Shown here: positions 1 through 11,312 of the stretch, in pieces
Layout: each line of letters starts with the position of its first letter
How positions within the stretch are numbered: the stretch's first letter is position 1
DNA from: Acholoe squamosa
Taxonomy: Eukaryota > Annelida > Polychaeta > Phyllodocida > Polynoidae
Reading direction: 5' to 3'
NCBI GenBank assembly: GCA_949317995.1
Contig: OX439042.1
Span: 15,479,174-15,543,173, forward strand
Length of the DNA stretch: 64,000 bases
Notes under the pieces: generated by a model
Told to the model about the DNA's origin: nothing
The model's input: only the letters and a program-made list of their open reading frames with translations
Database searches by the model: none
Position numbers and translations under genes: made by a program

Positions 1-1693
1 GCATTGGTACAACTCATCTTCCACTCAGGGGAATTCAGGTTTTTGATGAATTATTAGCTGTCGAAGTGTATACCAAGAAGTTTAAACATTTCTTATGGGG
101 AACTTTACATTACGTACAGATCACTCCTCATTGAGATGGTTGTTAAACTTCCGGGATGCCAAAGGAATGTTGGGGAGATGGACTGGCATTTGCACTGGAA
201 AATAGTCAGATACAGCATCGTGCATGGAATAAGCATATAAATGCTGATGCCTTATCCCGAATACTAATTCGGAAATGTGATAATCCGAATTGTACTGACT
301 GTGGGGTACATAGAGCAGTAACAGCTGTGATTCAAATACCTTTCGAAACACGTATTGGCAATATCTTGGATTGGTCCTTAGATACGATAAGGAAATTCCA
401 GGAGGCTGACTTGGTTACTGCTAAACTCCTGCAATTACTACCTAAGGTTATATGTCCAGCTAGACCAGTTGCGTCACTGGAGAATAGGGAAACGAGAAGA
501 TTTCTAGCTCAATGGACTGAGCTGAAGGTCACTTGTCTGGATTGTTGTAAAAATAAACCCGGATCAGGACCCGGCAAATTGCCCTTATCCCAAGAGTTGT
601 TTGGGGTAAGATTCGCCCAGGTGGGAGTCGATATTATTAGTGGGTTAAATAAAACCCTGAATGATAATATGTGCATGATGGTAGTGTGTGACTATTATAC
701 AAAGTATACTGAAGTCTTCCCACTACCGGATCACAAAGCCGTTAATTGCGCAGAAGCCTTCATGAAGGGTTGGGTGCTAACTTTTGGAGTACCTTTGATG
801 CTTCACAGTGATCAGGGTAGGGAATTTGAATCCCATCTCTGGCAAAGCATGTGTGAATATCTTGCCATTTGCAAGACAAGGACTAATCCCTATAGGCCAC
901 AGAGAGATGGACTCATAGAGAGGTTCAACAGGACCCTTATACAGGTCTTAAAGTCACTCATGAACTAAGATATGGACGATTGGGATGAACAATGGGATTT
1001 TGTAACACATGCTTACAATAGTACTGTTCATTCGAGTACTAATTGCTCGCCAAATCTATTAGTATTTGGTGAGGATTTAATAATGCCTGCAGACCTGGTG
1101 TTCGGTGTGGTGGGAATGAATCCCAAATTACCATGTCAGGTAGTCTTTGTGGAAGCATTACGAGATAGATTTAAAAAAGCATATGAATCAGTCCGACTGG
1201 AGCTGCAGAGGAATGCTCGCTGGCAAAAAGCCGGATATGATACGAATTTGAAAATTAGATATTTTAACCCGGAGATCGTGTCTTATGATTACACGAACCA
1301 CTTAGACATGTCAAATTGGCATCTAACTGGGATGGTCCGTTTACAGTGAATACTATAATCAGTGATTGTACTGTATTAATACAGTCGGATAATGGAAGGA
1401 TGTATAAATCCAATGTAAATAGGTTACGTCCCTGGTCGGGGAGGGATACCTCCGATGAGATGTATGGAGAAGGTTCTAAATCTATATTGAATGTGGATAG
1501 GGTACCTCATTTAGAAAAATTGCCAGAGAATGGTCCCGGGAGACCAAGGAAGGTACCGGATAAGACTAATGCCTACGCCAAAACCATCTGGGCGTGGCAT
1601 AGTAAAAAAAGTCTCGACAGGTTGAATAGGGGAGCAGGGGATGGTGTAGTGCTCCGCCGCAGTCCACGACTTGCCAAGGCTGCAGTAACCTAA
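1..1693 (+). pseudogene. Ty3/Gypsy pol remnant, copy A (RNase H end + integrase)
   Basis: This is the 3' part of a Ty3/Gypsy polyprotein that would copy and insert a retrotransposon. Positions 60-290 align residue by residue with the RNase H/linker of copy B at 23700-23940 (KKFKHF, HSS, NADxLSR) but across frameshifts. The integrase core follows: first Asp in VDI near 630, second Asp in HSDQG near 808, and Glu in LIERFNRT near 918. All three catalytic residues remain. The HHCC finger is poor; only a CLDCC stretch is seen near 537. Breaks are frameshifts near 110-150, an in-frame TAA at 966-968 and a frameshift near 1300. The protein ends with a basic tail closing RRSPR...AVT, as copy C does. 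The 5' part lies outside the window. I am sure of the family and that the copy is dead. Confidence 0.9.
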
Positions 1694-2195
1694 CCTGTTA
1701 CACAACGAGTGTATTGTCCCGTAATCTGTTCTATGTTGTACTTCCTTTAATAATCCGCAACGGATTGCTTTTAGGAACCCAAGGTGATGTACCAGTTTGT
1801 GTTGAACTAATAATTCAGTAGGTACGTAGATACTACCTACAAACTTCATATTAATCCCTTGAGAGATAATAGCAGAGCTGTTTGGATTGTTATTTGTTTA
1901 TATGTATTACACGTGCTTGTGTGACGTCAGAATGGTCAATCGCGTGTGACCTCTCGTGACCCCGCCTAGCGCCGGGATATTGACATCAGGAACGAGAACT
2001 CGGCCATCTTGGAAAGTGTGGTTGTGTAAGACAGGGGTGTTTACGCCCTTCTCCTACTTCTACCATTTTTTTTACCTCATAAACTGTATTATTCAGGGTC
2101 GTGTTAACACACTGGACTCTGAGTAGGTGAGTGACGGGCTAGCGTGCTCTCTGGGAGCCTTACACTCTCGGAAATTTGTGTATTCTCGGCTTAGT
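1694..2195 (+). promoter_or_regulatory. Spacer between integrase and ORF3, copy A (promoter-like or LTR)
   Basis: About 500 bp without coding potential separates the integrase stop from the next ORF. The start (a CACAAC-AGTGTA-TGTCC pattern at about 1700-1720) is shared with copy C at about 37570-37592, so the spacer is inherited and not random flank. It holds a TGACGTCA-type CRE near 1922 and a GCCATCTTGG YY1-type site near 2003. It may be an internal promoter for ORF3 or a degenerate LTR. No TG...CA termini or primer-binding site could be fixed. Confidence 0.45.
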
Positions 2196-3994
2196 ATGGC
2201 TGAAAAAACCGTCATGGAGGCCTAGCGGTCTGGCGACCCCAGGCCACCTGACTCCCGAAAGCGGGACGCCGAGGTCCAGCAGAGTGATCAGGGTATGTCC
2301 CCGGTCATACAGAGGGAAGAAGAGTTGATGGAGTTTGACAATGACCTCGAGAACTTCAACTTGGGACGGGGCAGCAAACCGGTTTCACCGTTGCGGACCT
2401 CTCCAAGTCGACATAGTCCAGGCGGGGATCGCCCTCCTATGCCGGATACAGTGCCCGAAATAATCGTGGTGGAATCCGGTGGTGTCACTGGTGAACCAAA
2501 TACCGAGACAGGTGTTGATACAGACGGTAGAATCCTAGATGATGGGTTCCGGACCTTAGGGAGACACCGGGTGAGCGAGGAACACTATCCGTCATTTGAT
2601 GGCCGAGCCTAATGAGGTTGGACGATGACCAGCGCCATATACGGATGGATCAGGAAGTCCGACGCAGTATACTTGAGGTTATACCCGACCATGTATACTC
2701 GGAAATCCCACAGGAATGGCTGACGGATTACGGATGGCTTCAGAGGGGACTTATGGTCCACTATGAATTCCGAAAGGCAGTTTACGACGCTGCCATGATG
2801 ATGGAACTTGACCTCATGGCACGACCGGATTGTAGCCACTGGAGAATAGATGACCTTTCTCAAATGAATTCGGCCGGGCTCTCTGTGCGCTACTAGAGCC
2901 ATCGTTATCCGGATGCTCAGGAATGCTCCCTAGTGAACATATCAGAGTATCAGAAAGCTGCCACTGACTTTGATTCCTGGACCGACGGGTATTCAATCAT
3001 GGAAGCCGATATTGCGTATGCTCGTAAACACAGCCTGTTGAAGTGGACACGAGCTGAAACTGTCCACCGCCTCATCCAGAATCAAATCCTAGATGAGAGG
3101 GCAGCTACAAAAGCGAAGCATGAGGAGGGAGAGAGGAAGCGGCTTGATGATGAAGCCACTATAGCTCCCCCCATCGCCAAGATTGCTGTAACCGGCAAAC
3201 GAGAGGATGTCCTTAGGAAGAGTCCTGGAGCAGAGAAACCGGTATCTAAAACTGAGGTTAAGAAACTGGATAGCTCTGCCGCCCCTGAGGAAGAGGGCTG
3301 GACAAAGACTCAAACAGAGAGGGAAAGAAAAGCAGGACTCCACAAGCTTAAAAACATTCCAGATTCTGCTTTGATCCAGCAGCACAGTAAGACTGTCGAA
3401 CTAGTGGAGAATATGGAAATAGACGATACAGAGTCTATTCCAGATTCCAATGCTTTGGATGAGTCGGACGACAACATGGTCCCCTTTACTCTATCCGAAG
3501 CAGAACGATGGGCAAATGCCAAGGGTGGATATAAAAATCACATCCCGACCTGTATGCAGGACTTTATTACCAGCACAACTAAGAAGGGTAACGTTAAATA
3601 TGCATGCCCCAAGAAATATAATAAGGACGGTAATTCTGATGATGAGGATTGGATGCATCTTACAGACAGTGACCCTATCCCGAATAAAATGTACCAGAGT
3701 ATTTGGCTATTGCTAAATAATTGTGCCAAGACTTATTACAGTCAGATCCAGAAGAAAAAACTCCGATGGGCCTTGGATAAATGGTATTCCAGGACCCGGA
3801 AAACATGCCCCTTCTCCATATGCATGGATAAAAGTGCCATGGAGCAGGAACGTACATGGGATGCCCAACTATGTTTCCAATGTCATTTGGTAGAGGAGCA
3901 TATGAAGAGTTTGGTTCCAAAACGCAATAAACGCCATTTTGAAAAAAGAAACCAATATTTTAAAAGCCTTCAGATTAGAGATACTTTAATGTAA
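2196..3994 (+). pseudogene. ORF3 of the Gypsy family, copy A (unknown function)
   Basis: This is a coding remnant of roughly 590 codons in the position an env gene would occupy. I do not recognise the protein. It can be read from an ATG at 2196, with an in-frame TAG soon after, a frameshift near 2605 and a TAG at 2894-2896, then open to 3994. Two blocks match copy C. Block 1 (about 2644-2815) has an MDxExRxxIL start, a WLxxYG motif and a K-V-AA-M pattern; it corresponds to 38557-38720. Block 2 (about 3720-3810) has YY, KLRW and Cys residues; it corresponds to about 39335-39430. Between them lies a Lys/Glu/Asp-rich segment. No signal peptide or membrane span is visible, which argues against an envelope. 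Confidence 0.6.
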
Positions 3995-4221
3995 TACATA
4001 AACTATATTCTTTGAAAAATTTATATTTTTCGGGTGTCCAGATTTTGTTTAGTAAAGATTTCATCAAGATAGAACTAATATTAACCTCAGGGGAGCAATA
4101 CAAAAATGGGCATATGTTGAAAATCTGGAATGGATTTATTGCGTTTTGGAACCAAACTCTTCATATGCACCACCACCCCAAGTACTCTTGTGATCCGGAT
4201 GAGGGCAAAAAGAGTACAAAA

Positions 4222-4372
4222 TGTACAAAGGTGTAGATTTTAAATGCCAGGGTGACTTATGCCGCCATGGAAAATCAGCACATTCTGATGGACTGAACAA
4301 AGCCCGTGACCAGGTCATGGCTTTGCATAAAGAACTCATGGTTGAGTTCCGTAAGATGGACAACGAGCGTTA
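4222..4372 (+). pseudogene. Possible Cys/His-rich tail of ORF3, copy A
   Basis: A short open stretch begins at an ATG near 4222 and stops at TAG 4370-4372. It encodes a small Cys/His cluster (CQGDLCRHG) followed by a charged segment of coiled-coil character. It lies downstream of ORF3 in a different frame and may be its C-terminal end after a frameshift. The region 3995-4220 between them has no clear coding signal. The assignment is tentative. Confidence 0.3.
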
Positions 4373-4945
4373 GGCAAATGTGAAGCCGAGTGATCAATCA
4401 TTCGGCGTCACTGACACCATGCATGGTACAAAACTCGTGGTGAGGTTGTTTGTTATCACCGAAGGACGATGCAAACTAGGAAGGCCGTCGAGAGGAATCT
4501 CCCAGGCAACCGGATAGCACCCTTGGCTGAGGGGATCATTCCAGATCACCCCTTGTCCATCACGATGCTGCTAAATTATCAAAAAAACCGACCTTTAAAC
4601 ATCCATCACAGGTGTTGAGAGGCCCGAGTCACGATCCCGGCAGATTAGGTTCATATAGATTTGCTACTGAAGCTACGCCTGGTAAACTTGACCCCAACCA
4701 GTTTCCTGGATTGGGAGGACATGGTCCCAAGAGTCAAGTCTTGACACCAGGAGATAAGGGAAAGCTACGAGGAAACCGGCTGCTGCAGCGGGTAGCCCTT
4801 CACCTGGTGGTACGATTCAACCTTTGACCACTGCCGAGCAGATTCAGCATTATTTGAAGCTGGGTCTGCAGGTTCACCAACCCACAACTCTGGGTGGTGT
4901 ACTATATGTACAAATGGGAACAGATCAATCAGAATCTGCACCTAT
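4373..4945. other. No gene recognised between ORF3 and the LINE
   Basis: Short open stretches occur but none shows a recognisable domain or matches another copy in the window. It is probably the decayed remainder of the copy A neighbourhood. Confidence 0.4.
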
Positions 4946-4978
4946 CATACATTACCATTTAAAGCAAAACATGTGTTA
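4946..4978 (+). repeat. Left target-site duplication of the LINE
   Basis: A 33 bp sequence starting CATACATTACC recurs at 6243-6275 with a single mismatch, on either side of the LINE remnant. Long direct flanks of this kind are typical of target-primed reverse transcription. Confidence 0.75.
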
Positions 4979-6242
4979 TTTATTTAAGTACAAAGATTTG
5001 TCACATGTCACAGCGGCCTGTTTCATAGATATGTGCAAGGCATTTGATTCCATAGATCATAATATATTTTTGCAGAAAATTGAAAAGGCTGGTTTCCACC
5101 ACAGCACATTATCATGGCTACACAGCTATCTCCAAAACCATACCATTCAAACGACAATTGATAATAATGCTTCTACTGAGGAAAAACTGACCTGCGGTGT
5201 ACCTCAAGGGTATTAGATCCATTGTTGATTATTTTCTTTCTCAATGATATCACAGATGAAATACATTTCTCAAAGGTCATTATGTTTGCAGATCATATTG
5301 TACTCTATGCAAATGAAAGAAGAGATAGGATGGCTATCAGAAATCTGCAAGTGGATCTTAATAGAATAGGTCAATGGTGTGATAACAACCTTATGACTCT
5401 CCCCATAGAGCGCCAAATTTACAAAATCTTGATGTAAATATAAACGGACAGAAACTAAAAGTTGTGAACAAATACACATATCTAGGGGTCATTATCGATA
5501 GTAAGCTAACCATGCCCTCCTTCTATAATGTCACTGTAAGAAAGGCAGCAACTTCTATATTATTTTAAGCTTGCAAAAATTAGACATCTTCTAACAGAGA
5601 AAGCTAGCATATCAATCTACAAACAGTGTATACTCCCCATATTTTACTATTGTTGCTTTATCACTGACTGTGCAAATGTAGCAGATATTGTAAGGTTACA
5701 AATTATACAAAACCAGGGATCAAGAATTTGCCTTAAGGTGAAAAAGAGACATGAAACTGTTGTAGGGCTGCATGCCAGATGTAAAGTACCAATGCTGGAG
5801 GCATGGAGAAGGGAGCTGCTCACTTCTTCAATGTATAGGAAGGCTCAGATACAGAAGGTAGTCTCAGAGGAATTGTATACTCACACAGACAGGAGGACAA
5901 GACAAAACAATCAGATAGTTTTCTTTGAAAGGCGGTATGGCTTCAATCGTTCAAAAAGAGTCCACTTTATAGAGGTATAAAATTGTGGAATGAATTACCA
6001 TGTGAGGTCCAGTATATATCAGTGAAGGAAACATTCAAAAAGGAGATAAAAAACAAAATGGTACAGCTATGAAAGGTATGAAGGACATATATAATTATGT
6101 GCAAGAGATGAGAACTAGCAGGCAGTAAACTCACTTACGAGTAAAGACCTAATGAGCTAGTCTTTGCTCTTCAAAGCTGTATAGTGTAATGTTGCTGAAC
6201 TCATGCCCCACACAGGAGATGAAGAGTGATTCATCTGTACCT
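4979..6242 (+). mobile_element. 5'-truncated LINE (non-LTR retrotransposon), decayed RT
   Basis: This is a fragment of a CR1/L2/Jockey-type ORF2. The reverse transcriptase core is visible: FIDMCKAFDSIDH near 5022-5058, GVPQG near 5192-5208, and FADH near 5285, where the usual catalytic FADD has lost its second Asp. A YLGVIID block follows near 5478, then the C-terminal QNxGxRIC-type segment at about 5709-5740 and a basic tail to about 6065. Stops and frameshifts break it repeatedly, for example TAG at 5214-5216 and TAA at 5435-5437. No endonuclease domain is present. Flanking 33 bp duplications define the insertion. A related 3' fragment lies at about 46990-47450 on the minus strand. Confidence 0.85.
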
Positions 6243-6275
6243 CATACATTACCATTTAAAGCGAAACATGTGTTA
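6243..6275 (+). repeat. Right target-site duplication of the LINE
   Basis: Direct copy of 4946-4978 with one A/G difference. It marks the 3' border of the LINE insertion. Confidence 0.75.
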
Positions 6276-6596
6276 ACCTGTTCATTATCATCGAATGTAA
6301 ATAATTTCATCCCGGTTCATATTGTCTATAGAAATGTTCTTAAAGTGGCAGGCAGGTAAATTGAAATGTCCATAATTATACATGATTAGATAACATCATG
6401 CTACAGATTTCTTGTAACCATACACAAACACAGACTTTGTAAACTCATAGAAACACCATTGAATATGCTTTGTAGTACTTTACAGGAATTACTGACATAC
6501 CAACATGACGCTAATATACTTTTGTGAAACTGTTTTTATCTATTCCAGAAAACAAATGTATCTGATCTTGTATATCTTGTCTTCATAATGTAACAG

Positions 6597-6846
6597 AAAA
6601 TCACCATGTGCAGTTACAATAAATGCCTATTTTATAGGACATGAAAAAAACACACCAAAACTAAACATTGAGCAAAATGATGATAACCTTAAACTGGATG
6701 CTACCCATGGCATCATCCAACAGTCTGGTGTCGATTTTTTCCTCTGCACCTACAGCAAAGGTGAAGCCATAATCGCTGGAGGACTCATGTACAACTTAAA
6801 TCTTACCTCTTCATTTTCAGAGTATAGGTTAAGCATCTTAGAATAG
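6597..6846 (+). pseudogene. Relic of the small ORF found at 35579-36073
   Basis: One frame is open from just after a TAA near 6585 to a TAG at 6844-6846. Its core reads VDFFLCTY(S)KG, against ADFFLCTY(T)HG in the 164-codon ORF at 35579-36073. Both copies end about 30 residues later, and weaker similarity extends about 35 residues upstream. The N-terminal half is missing, so this is a truncated copy. The function is unknown. The match links this area to the same kind of element as the env-bearing one. Confidence 0.6.
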
Positions 6847-7034
6847 ACTCACTTGATTTATGTTAGATTAGCTGCACAACATTAGATTATACAGGATTAG
6901 ATTATACAGATTAATGTTAGTTAGAAAAATAAAACTAATGTTAAATAGTTTCGCTTTACTTAGAAGATCGAGTTTAACAAGAATTGCGGTATGCAGTCAC
7001 AATTGTATTTCTTGCAAACGAGTCAAAATGGATA

Positions 7035-7215
7035 CCGTATTCTACGTAATTAGCGCCCATACCATAATAAGCACACACCCCTTCTTTTTTGTGATATTTT
7101 AGACTATAAATGACCTAAAATTCTCCATTTTTGGAGGCCAATTAAACTCTTAACTACTTAACCAAGATTTGGGATATTTTTTGAGCGCACAGTGCGTTAA
7201 TTACGTCGAATACGG
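7035..7215. mobile_element. MITE-like element, 181 bp, TA-flanked
   Basis: The ends form a 22 bp terminal inverted repeat with 20 matches (CCGTATTC-ACGTAATTA-CGC at 7035-7056, inverted at 7194-7215). A TA dinucleotide sits immediately outside both ends, as in a TA target duplication. It has no coding capacity, so it would be a non-autonomous DNA element of Tc1/mariner or similar type. Confidence 0.65.
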
Positions 7216-7761
7216 TAACAATGAATTTAGATTGTATCATAGATTATTGTTGATTTCAAGATACAACAGTCACCTTTATATATGATAATGCTTATAATTT
7301 TAGCAGTAGCGGGAAGAAAAAGAAGAAATACTGATAAAAATAGATTGAGAAACAACTTCAGTTTTGATGTTAAGGTTTAACCAAGTAGCTGAAGCTTACA
7401 GCAAAAAGCCAAAACTTAAACTCTATATATTTCTATCAATAAAAGCTGCGTTTCTCTATTCAATGCAACCGAAGTTTCATATCACATATTTGAGCTTCAG
7501 TTACGTTTACCTTCAGCATAAATTGTAATAATCTTCACTGGGACAAAAACAATCTACCCAATTTTCGGTTTCATTAATCTTGTGTCAATTTTAATTCAAA
7601 AGCAAATTACATAATTATATGCTAAAGTGCAGATATCCTGTACTTGTTGGGTTTATTATTTTGATATTTATATGTATTCAAGTCACTGAAAACATTCCAA
7701 TTCCAATGCATATACTTTATAGGTCACACTAGGTAAATCTAAAATGAAGTCAACCTATCCT
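7216..7761. other. AT-rich non-coding DNA
   Basis: No gene seen. Positions about 7660-7715 recur in direct orientation at about 9632-9688 (TATGTATT-AA-TCACTG core), so the inverted-repeat element between them is framed by a diverged direct repeat. Confidence 0.5.
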
Positions 7762-8169
7762 GGAGCTTAATTCAAAACATAATGGGATCGCAACCTCAGC
7801 GATCTTAGGAATTATTCTACCTTATCCTATTAAGCAATCTTAAGATTAGACTGCGTTCACATTTCCTAGCCAGCACTAAGATCGCTATTCCAAGAAGTAC
7901 TGACTGGGCACAGGGGTAAGAGTGCCAAAATAAAGGAATAGCTGTGGAGCCACTCTTCTTCACAACAGTGTTTATACCATTGTTCCCCGTCCCCATATGG
8001 GCTAACAAAAGAGCACAGGGTCCAGTTGACCCCGTACAGTATTCAAAAGTTGTTCCCATGAATGTATGATTTATGCTTGCCTATTAGAAGCCTTGTGCCC
8101 TCCCCCCAGGACAAAGAGAGAGAAGGGAAGAATTACCTTACAGTGCACTTAACACATGAGTAGCCCTAT

Positions 8170-9292
8170 CACTGCAAAAAAGGTGTGTGTTTATACATAC
8201 CACACTATCTACATGGTGTGTGATTCCTACACATCTATGATATTCAAACACTTACAGCTAAACACCATCAGATTCAAAACACTTATCCTGAAAACTACAC
8301 ACCTACTTCTCACACACCTAAACACCTACACACCATAGTGTTTAGGTGTTTGAGTTTAAACACATCCAGTCTCTATGTGTTTAGTCTTAAACATGTATTT
8401 GAAAGATAAACATCAGGTGTTTAGCCATCTAATAGGAATCATAAGCAGATAAGATAAGTATAATATGTATGAAATAAGTAAAAGGATAGTATCCTTGTTT
8501 TTATAGTTGTATATCACCCAGTTTCCCGATGACTCAGTAGTTTTTTGTTTTTTCATCCTGTTTGTTTTTTTTACCTAAGGGGCATGATGCATGGGAGGAG
8601 GGGGTATAGGGAGGTATGGGTGGCCTATCCCTCCTCCCGTGTCCAAGCCTCCAGGGACCACCCCCACCTACCTACCCACTCTTCATACCTCTCCTTACGT
8701 GTCTAAGCCTCCAGGGACCGTCCCTACCTCCCTACCCACTCCTGCTACCTCTTCTCTCATGTACAAGCCTCCAGGGACCCTCCCTACCTCCCTACCCACT
8801 CCTCCTACCTCTTCTCACGTGTACAAGCCTCCAGGGACCACCCCTACCTCCGTACCCACTCCTTCTACCTCTTCTCTAAATGATGGAAATAATAAAAATG
8901 AAATGATTCAGCCATAGCCCCCCCCCCATCCTGGTGAACAACCCTATGGCCCAAAGCTAGTGCCTCCCTAAGCTAAACACCATGTACCTAAACGCCTCCT
9001 GAAGCTAAACACTATGTATCTAATCACCTCCTAAAGCTACACACTATGTATCTAAACACCTCCTAAAGCTAAACACTACCAATCTAAACATTTACTCATG
9101 CTGCACACCTTAAAGCTAAACACCTATCAAAACTAAACACTTGTTAAATCAAATGCCTGATAGCTAAACATGTTTAAAGTTAAACGCGTTTTTCCAAAAA
9201 ATGTGTTTAGAAAAGTGGGACAAAAATGTGTTTAGCTATGTGTTTAGATCCTAAACACTGGTGTTTAGTTGCTAAACACCAAATTAACAGTG
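8170..9292. mobile_element. TIR element, family 'CACTRCAAAAAAGGTGT', long copy
   Basis: It starts CACTGCAAAAAAGGTG and ends in the inverted form ACACCAAATTAACAGTG. Subterminal regions are packed with short mirrored motifs built on AAACAC/GTGTTTAG. The same architecture recurs in a 303 bp copy at 18155-18457. TA or TAT lies outside both ends. The middle (8580-8920) holds a 60 bp tandem repeat. No transposase is present, so it is non-autonomous; the superfamily is not assigned. Confidence 0.6.
8636..8880 (+). repeat. 60 bp tandem repeat, about 4 copies
   Basis: Four units beginning near 8640, 8700, 8760 and 8820 share AAGCCTCCAGGGACC and CCTACC/CCCACTCC blocks. Because 60 is a multiple of three, one frame stays open and would give Pro/Thr/Ser-rich 20-residue repeats (KPPGT motif). 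No start context, partner exon or homolog supports translation. Confidence 0.8.
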
Positions 9293-9607
9293 TATAAGAG
9301 CCCTCAAGGACACTCAGCAAACATCCTCCCTCCCCTCTATATGTATGCAGCAGGCTATTCACTCTTTCGATCAGGAGTGTTCCCTGTAAGTGCTCTTGTA
9401 CTCAGGTGAAACCACTATGCAATTCTTTCACTAAGATCGCAGTGATCTTAGTGCTGGAAAAGGAATAGTGAAGTGATCCCAGGACTTGCTATTCTTGACA
9501 GGCCTGCAACCTCTGCATTAGATAGGGTAGACCGGCCAGGTCTTATGATATGTGCCTACACTAAGATCGCTGGGGTTGCGATCCCAGGATGTTTTGAATT
9601 AAGCTCC

Positions 9608-9840
9608 TGCATGTGTTCGGCTAATTATACTGGTATTTCTATATATGTATTTAAATCACTGCAAGCATTTCAATCCATGTATATATATTTCAGACGACAT
9701 GTACATAAAGCGGTATACTTAGGCTATTTTGTACTATTACATGCATCATGCATGCTTACGATAATTATACCTACATGAGTTTCATGTAGGTTTAAGTACA
9801 TGCTGTCAGCCTAGTATACACGTTGTCAGACCAATACACC
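9608..9840. other. Non-coding flank with diverged direct repeat
   Basis: Contains the right copy (about 9632-9688) of the direct repeat seen at 7660-7715. Nothing else is recognised. Confidence 0.4.
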
Positions 9841-10512
9841 GTAAAACCTCACCTATAAGTCGACCTCACCTATAGTTCGACCCCCTCAGAGCAAGAGCCA
9901 GAATTGCAATTTATAATGAATCACAACAACAAAACCTCATCTGTAAGTCGACCCCCTAACTTTGGGGATCCCAAGCACTCTGTGTCCCACATTTTTCAAC
10001 CCCTTTAATGAGTTATTTGCCCTCTTTTTGTGTCAAAACGTTTGCAAAATAGTCATTTTTATCGGAATGTAAAGATAATCATTTTAAATTCGCCATAAAT
10101 GTAATAAAAAATGTGTAAATCATAAGTGAAAATTTGCATCTGCGGCAAAGTACCCGATGGGATATTAAAAGGTTAGGTAGGGGGCGCTGGGGTAGTATCT
10201 GCAGATTGGAGACTACACCTTACACCCCTTCTCCAAATGTGGTTTGGTACATCCTCTAGTCTATTCCATACACAGTAGATGGCAGCACAGATGCCTCCCT
10301 TTAGGCGTGAACCCTTTTGGGGAGAAACGGTATGATCGGAAGTGTGTCCCTGGTTCCGGTGGTGAATATGCGAAAGCCTAATGCTCATATTTTACAAGCG
10401 AAAATGGCACCGCGTTAGTGCTTCTCCACGAAAGACGTAACCCCCTTTAGGTCTTTCCTGAAAGGAATAGATGCTTATCAACCCTTTAGGGGCTAATGAA
10501 GTGCTGGTGAGT

Positions 10513-10551
10513 GGTCTTGCCAGCACTTCATTGGTGCATCATGACAACCAA
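10513..10551 (+). repeat. Dispersed 39 bp motif, copy 1
   Basis: This 39-mer (GTCTTGCCAGCA-TTCATTGG...CAACCAAT) recurs at 46220-46258 with a single mismatch. Its TTGGTGCATCATG core resembles the repeat at 40940-40980. It is probably a conserved part of a repeat family. Confidence 0.6.
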
Positions 10552-10654
10552 TAGCCACAACAAGGGGGATCTTGATCATACAATAATGGTTCTCACCCCT
10601 TTTCCAAGTTTTATTAGAAGTGAGGGATGCAATCATGTTCCCTTCAATGCAGGA

Positions 10655-11010
10655 AAAGATTCTTTTCTATCTAAATGTATAGAACTGTGGGACAAGATTC
10701 TTTTCTGTCCTTAATGTATAGCCCTGCGGGACAAGATTCTTTTCTATCCTGCCCTGCAGGGCTATACATTAAGGATAGAAAAGAATCTTGTCCCACAGGG
10801 CTATACATTAAGGATAGAAAAGACTCTTGCCCCGCAGGGCTATACATTAAGGAGAGAAAAGACTCTTGCCCTGCAGGGCTATTCATTAAGGATAGAAAAG
10901 AATCTAGCCCGCTGGGCTATACATTAAAGATAGAAAAGAATCTTGTCCCACAGGGTTATACATTGAGGATAGAAAATAATCTTTTCCCGCGTATACATTA
11001 AGGATAGGGG
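10655..11010. repeat. 39 bp tandem array with internal orientation switch
   Basis: Two units (about 10660-10750) run in one orientation and about six (10759-11005) in the other, meeting head to head at about 10750-10760. The unit centres on CTATACATTAAGGATAGAAA and a CCTGCAGGG-type joint. The unit is 39 bp, a multiple of three, so frames stay open on both strands; I do not regard these as proteins. There are no unique spacers, so it is not a CRISPR array. Confidence 0.85.
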
Positions 11011-11312
11011 CAGGGCAAGGTTCCTTTCTATTCCTTATGAATATCCCACCCATAGGGAGGCACCTATAATTGATTTGTTCTAGTGCTAATGGTTATCACT
11101 AGGTGGTGCTTACTTACCAGAGAGGAGGGCGTAGGGGGGAGAAGGTGGGCCAAACCACTTTGGGAATAGGGGTGTAAGGTGTAGTCACCAATCAAGGATA
11201 TTCCATTTTTCAAAACTTCAACTAAGTCGACATCCCAACTTGGAACTAAAAATTCACCTTATACAGAAAGAAAACAGCAAAAATAAATTGACTTATACAT
11301 GAGGTGTTATGG

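Larger units (their letters stand above)
7762..9607. mobile_element. Inverted-repeat element with 47 bp termini
   Basis: The first 47 bp (7762-7808) match the reverse complement of the last 47 bp (9561-9607) at 44 positions. An inner inverted pair (about 7868-7881 and 9444-9457, GATCTTAGTGCTGG on the right) supports a foldback structure. No transposase is visible inside. The interior is occupied by a second TIR element at 8170-9292, so this unit is the older host of a nested insertion. No clear target-site duplication was found. Confidence 0.6.
9841..11312. mobile_element. Pogo/Tigger-like non-autonomous element (candidate)
   Basis: The left end (GTAAAACCTCACCTATAAGTCGAC-like) is repeated inverted near 11288-11312 with roughly 80% match. 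The AAAACCTC...TATAAGTCGA style resembles pogo/Tigger termini. An inner inverted pair at 10211-10250 and 11149-11186 (GACTACACCTTACACCCC plus GTGGTTTGG) makes the unit strongly foldback. It carries a 39 bp inverted tandem array and a dispersed 39 bp motif. No transposase is seen. Confidence 0.5.

Noticed and set aside
8591..8917. 108-codon Pro/Thr-rich frame
   Set aside because: Entirely a 60 bp tandem repeat inside a non-autonomous element. No splice sites or homologs support it.
10671..11001. Open frames on both strands with SLMYSPAGQ-type repeats; also a possible CRISPR-like array
   Set aside because: The 39 bp unit is a multiple of three, giving open frames by chance. Units are contiguous without unique spacers, and the DNA is eukaryotic.
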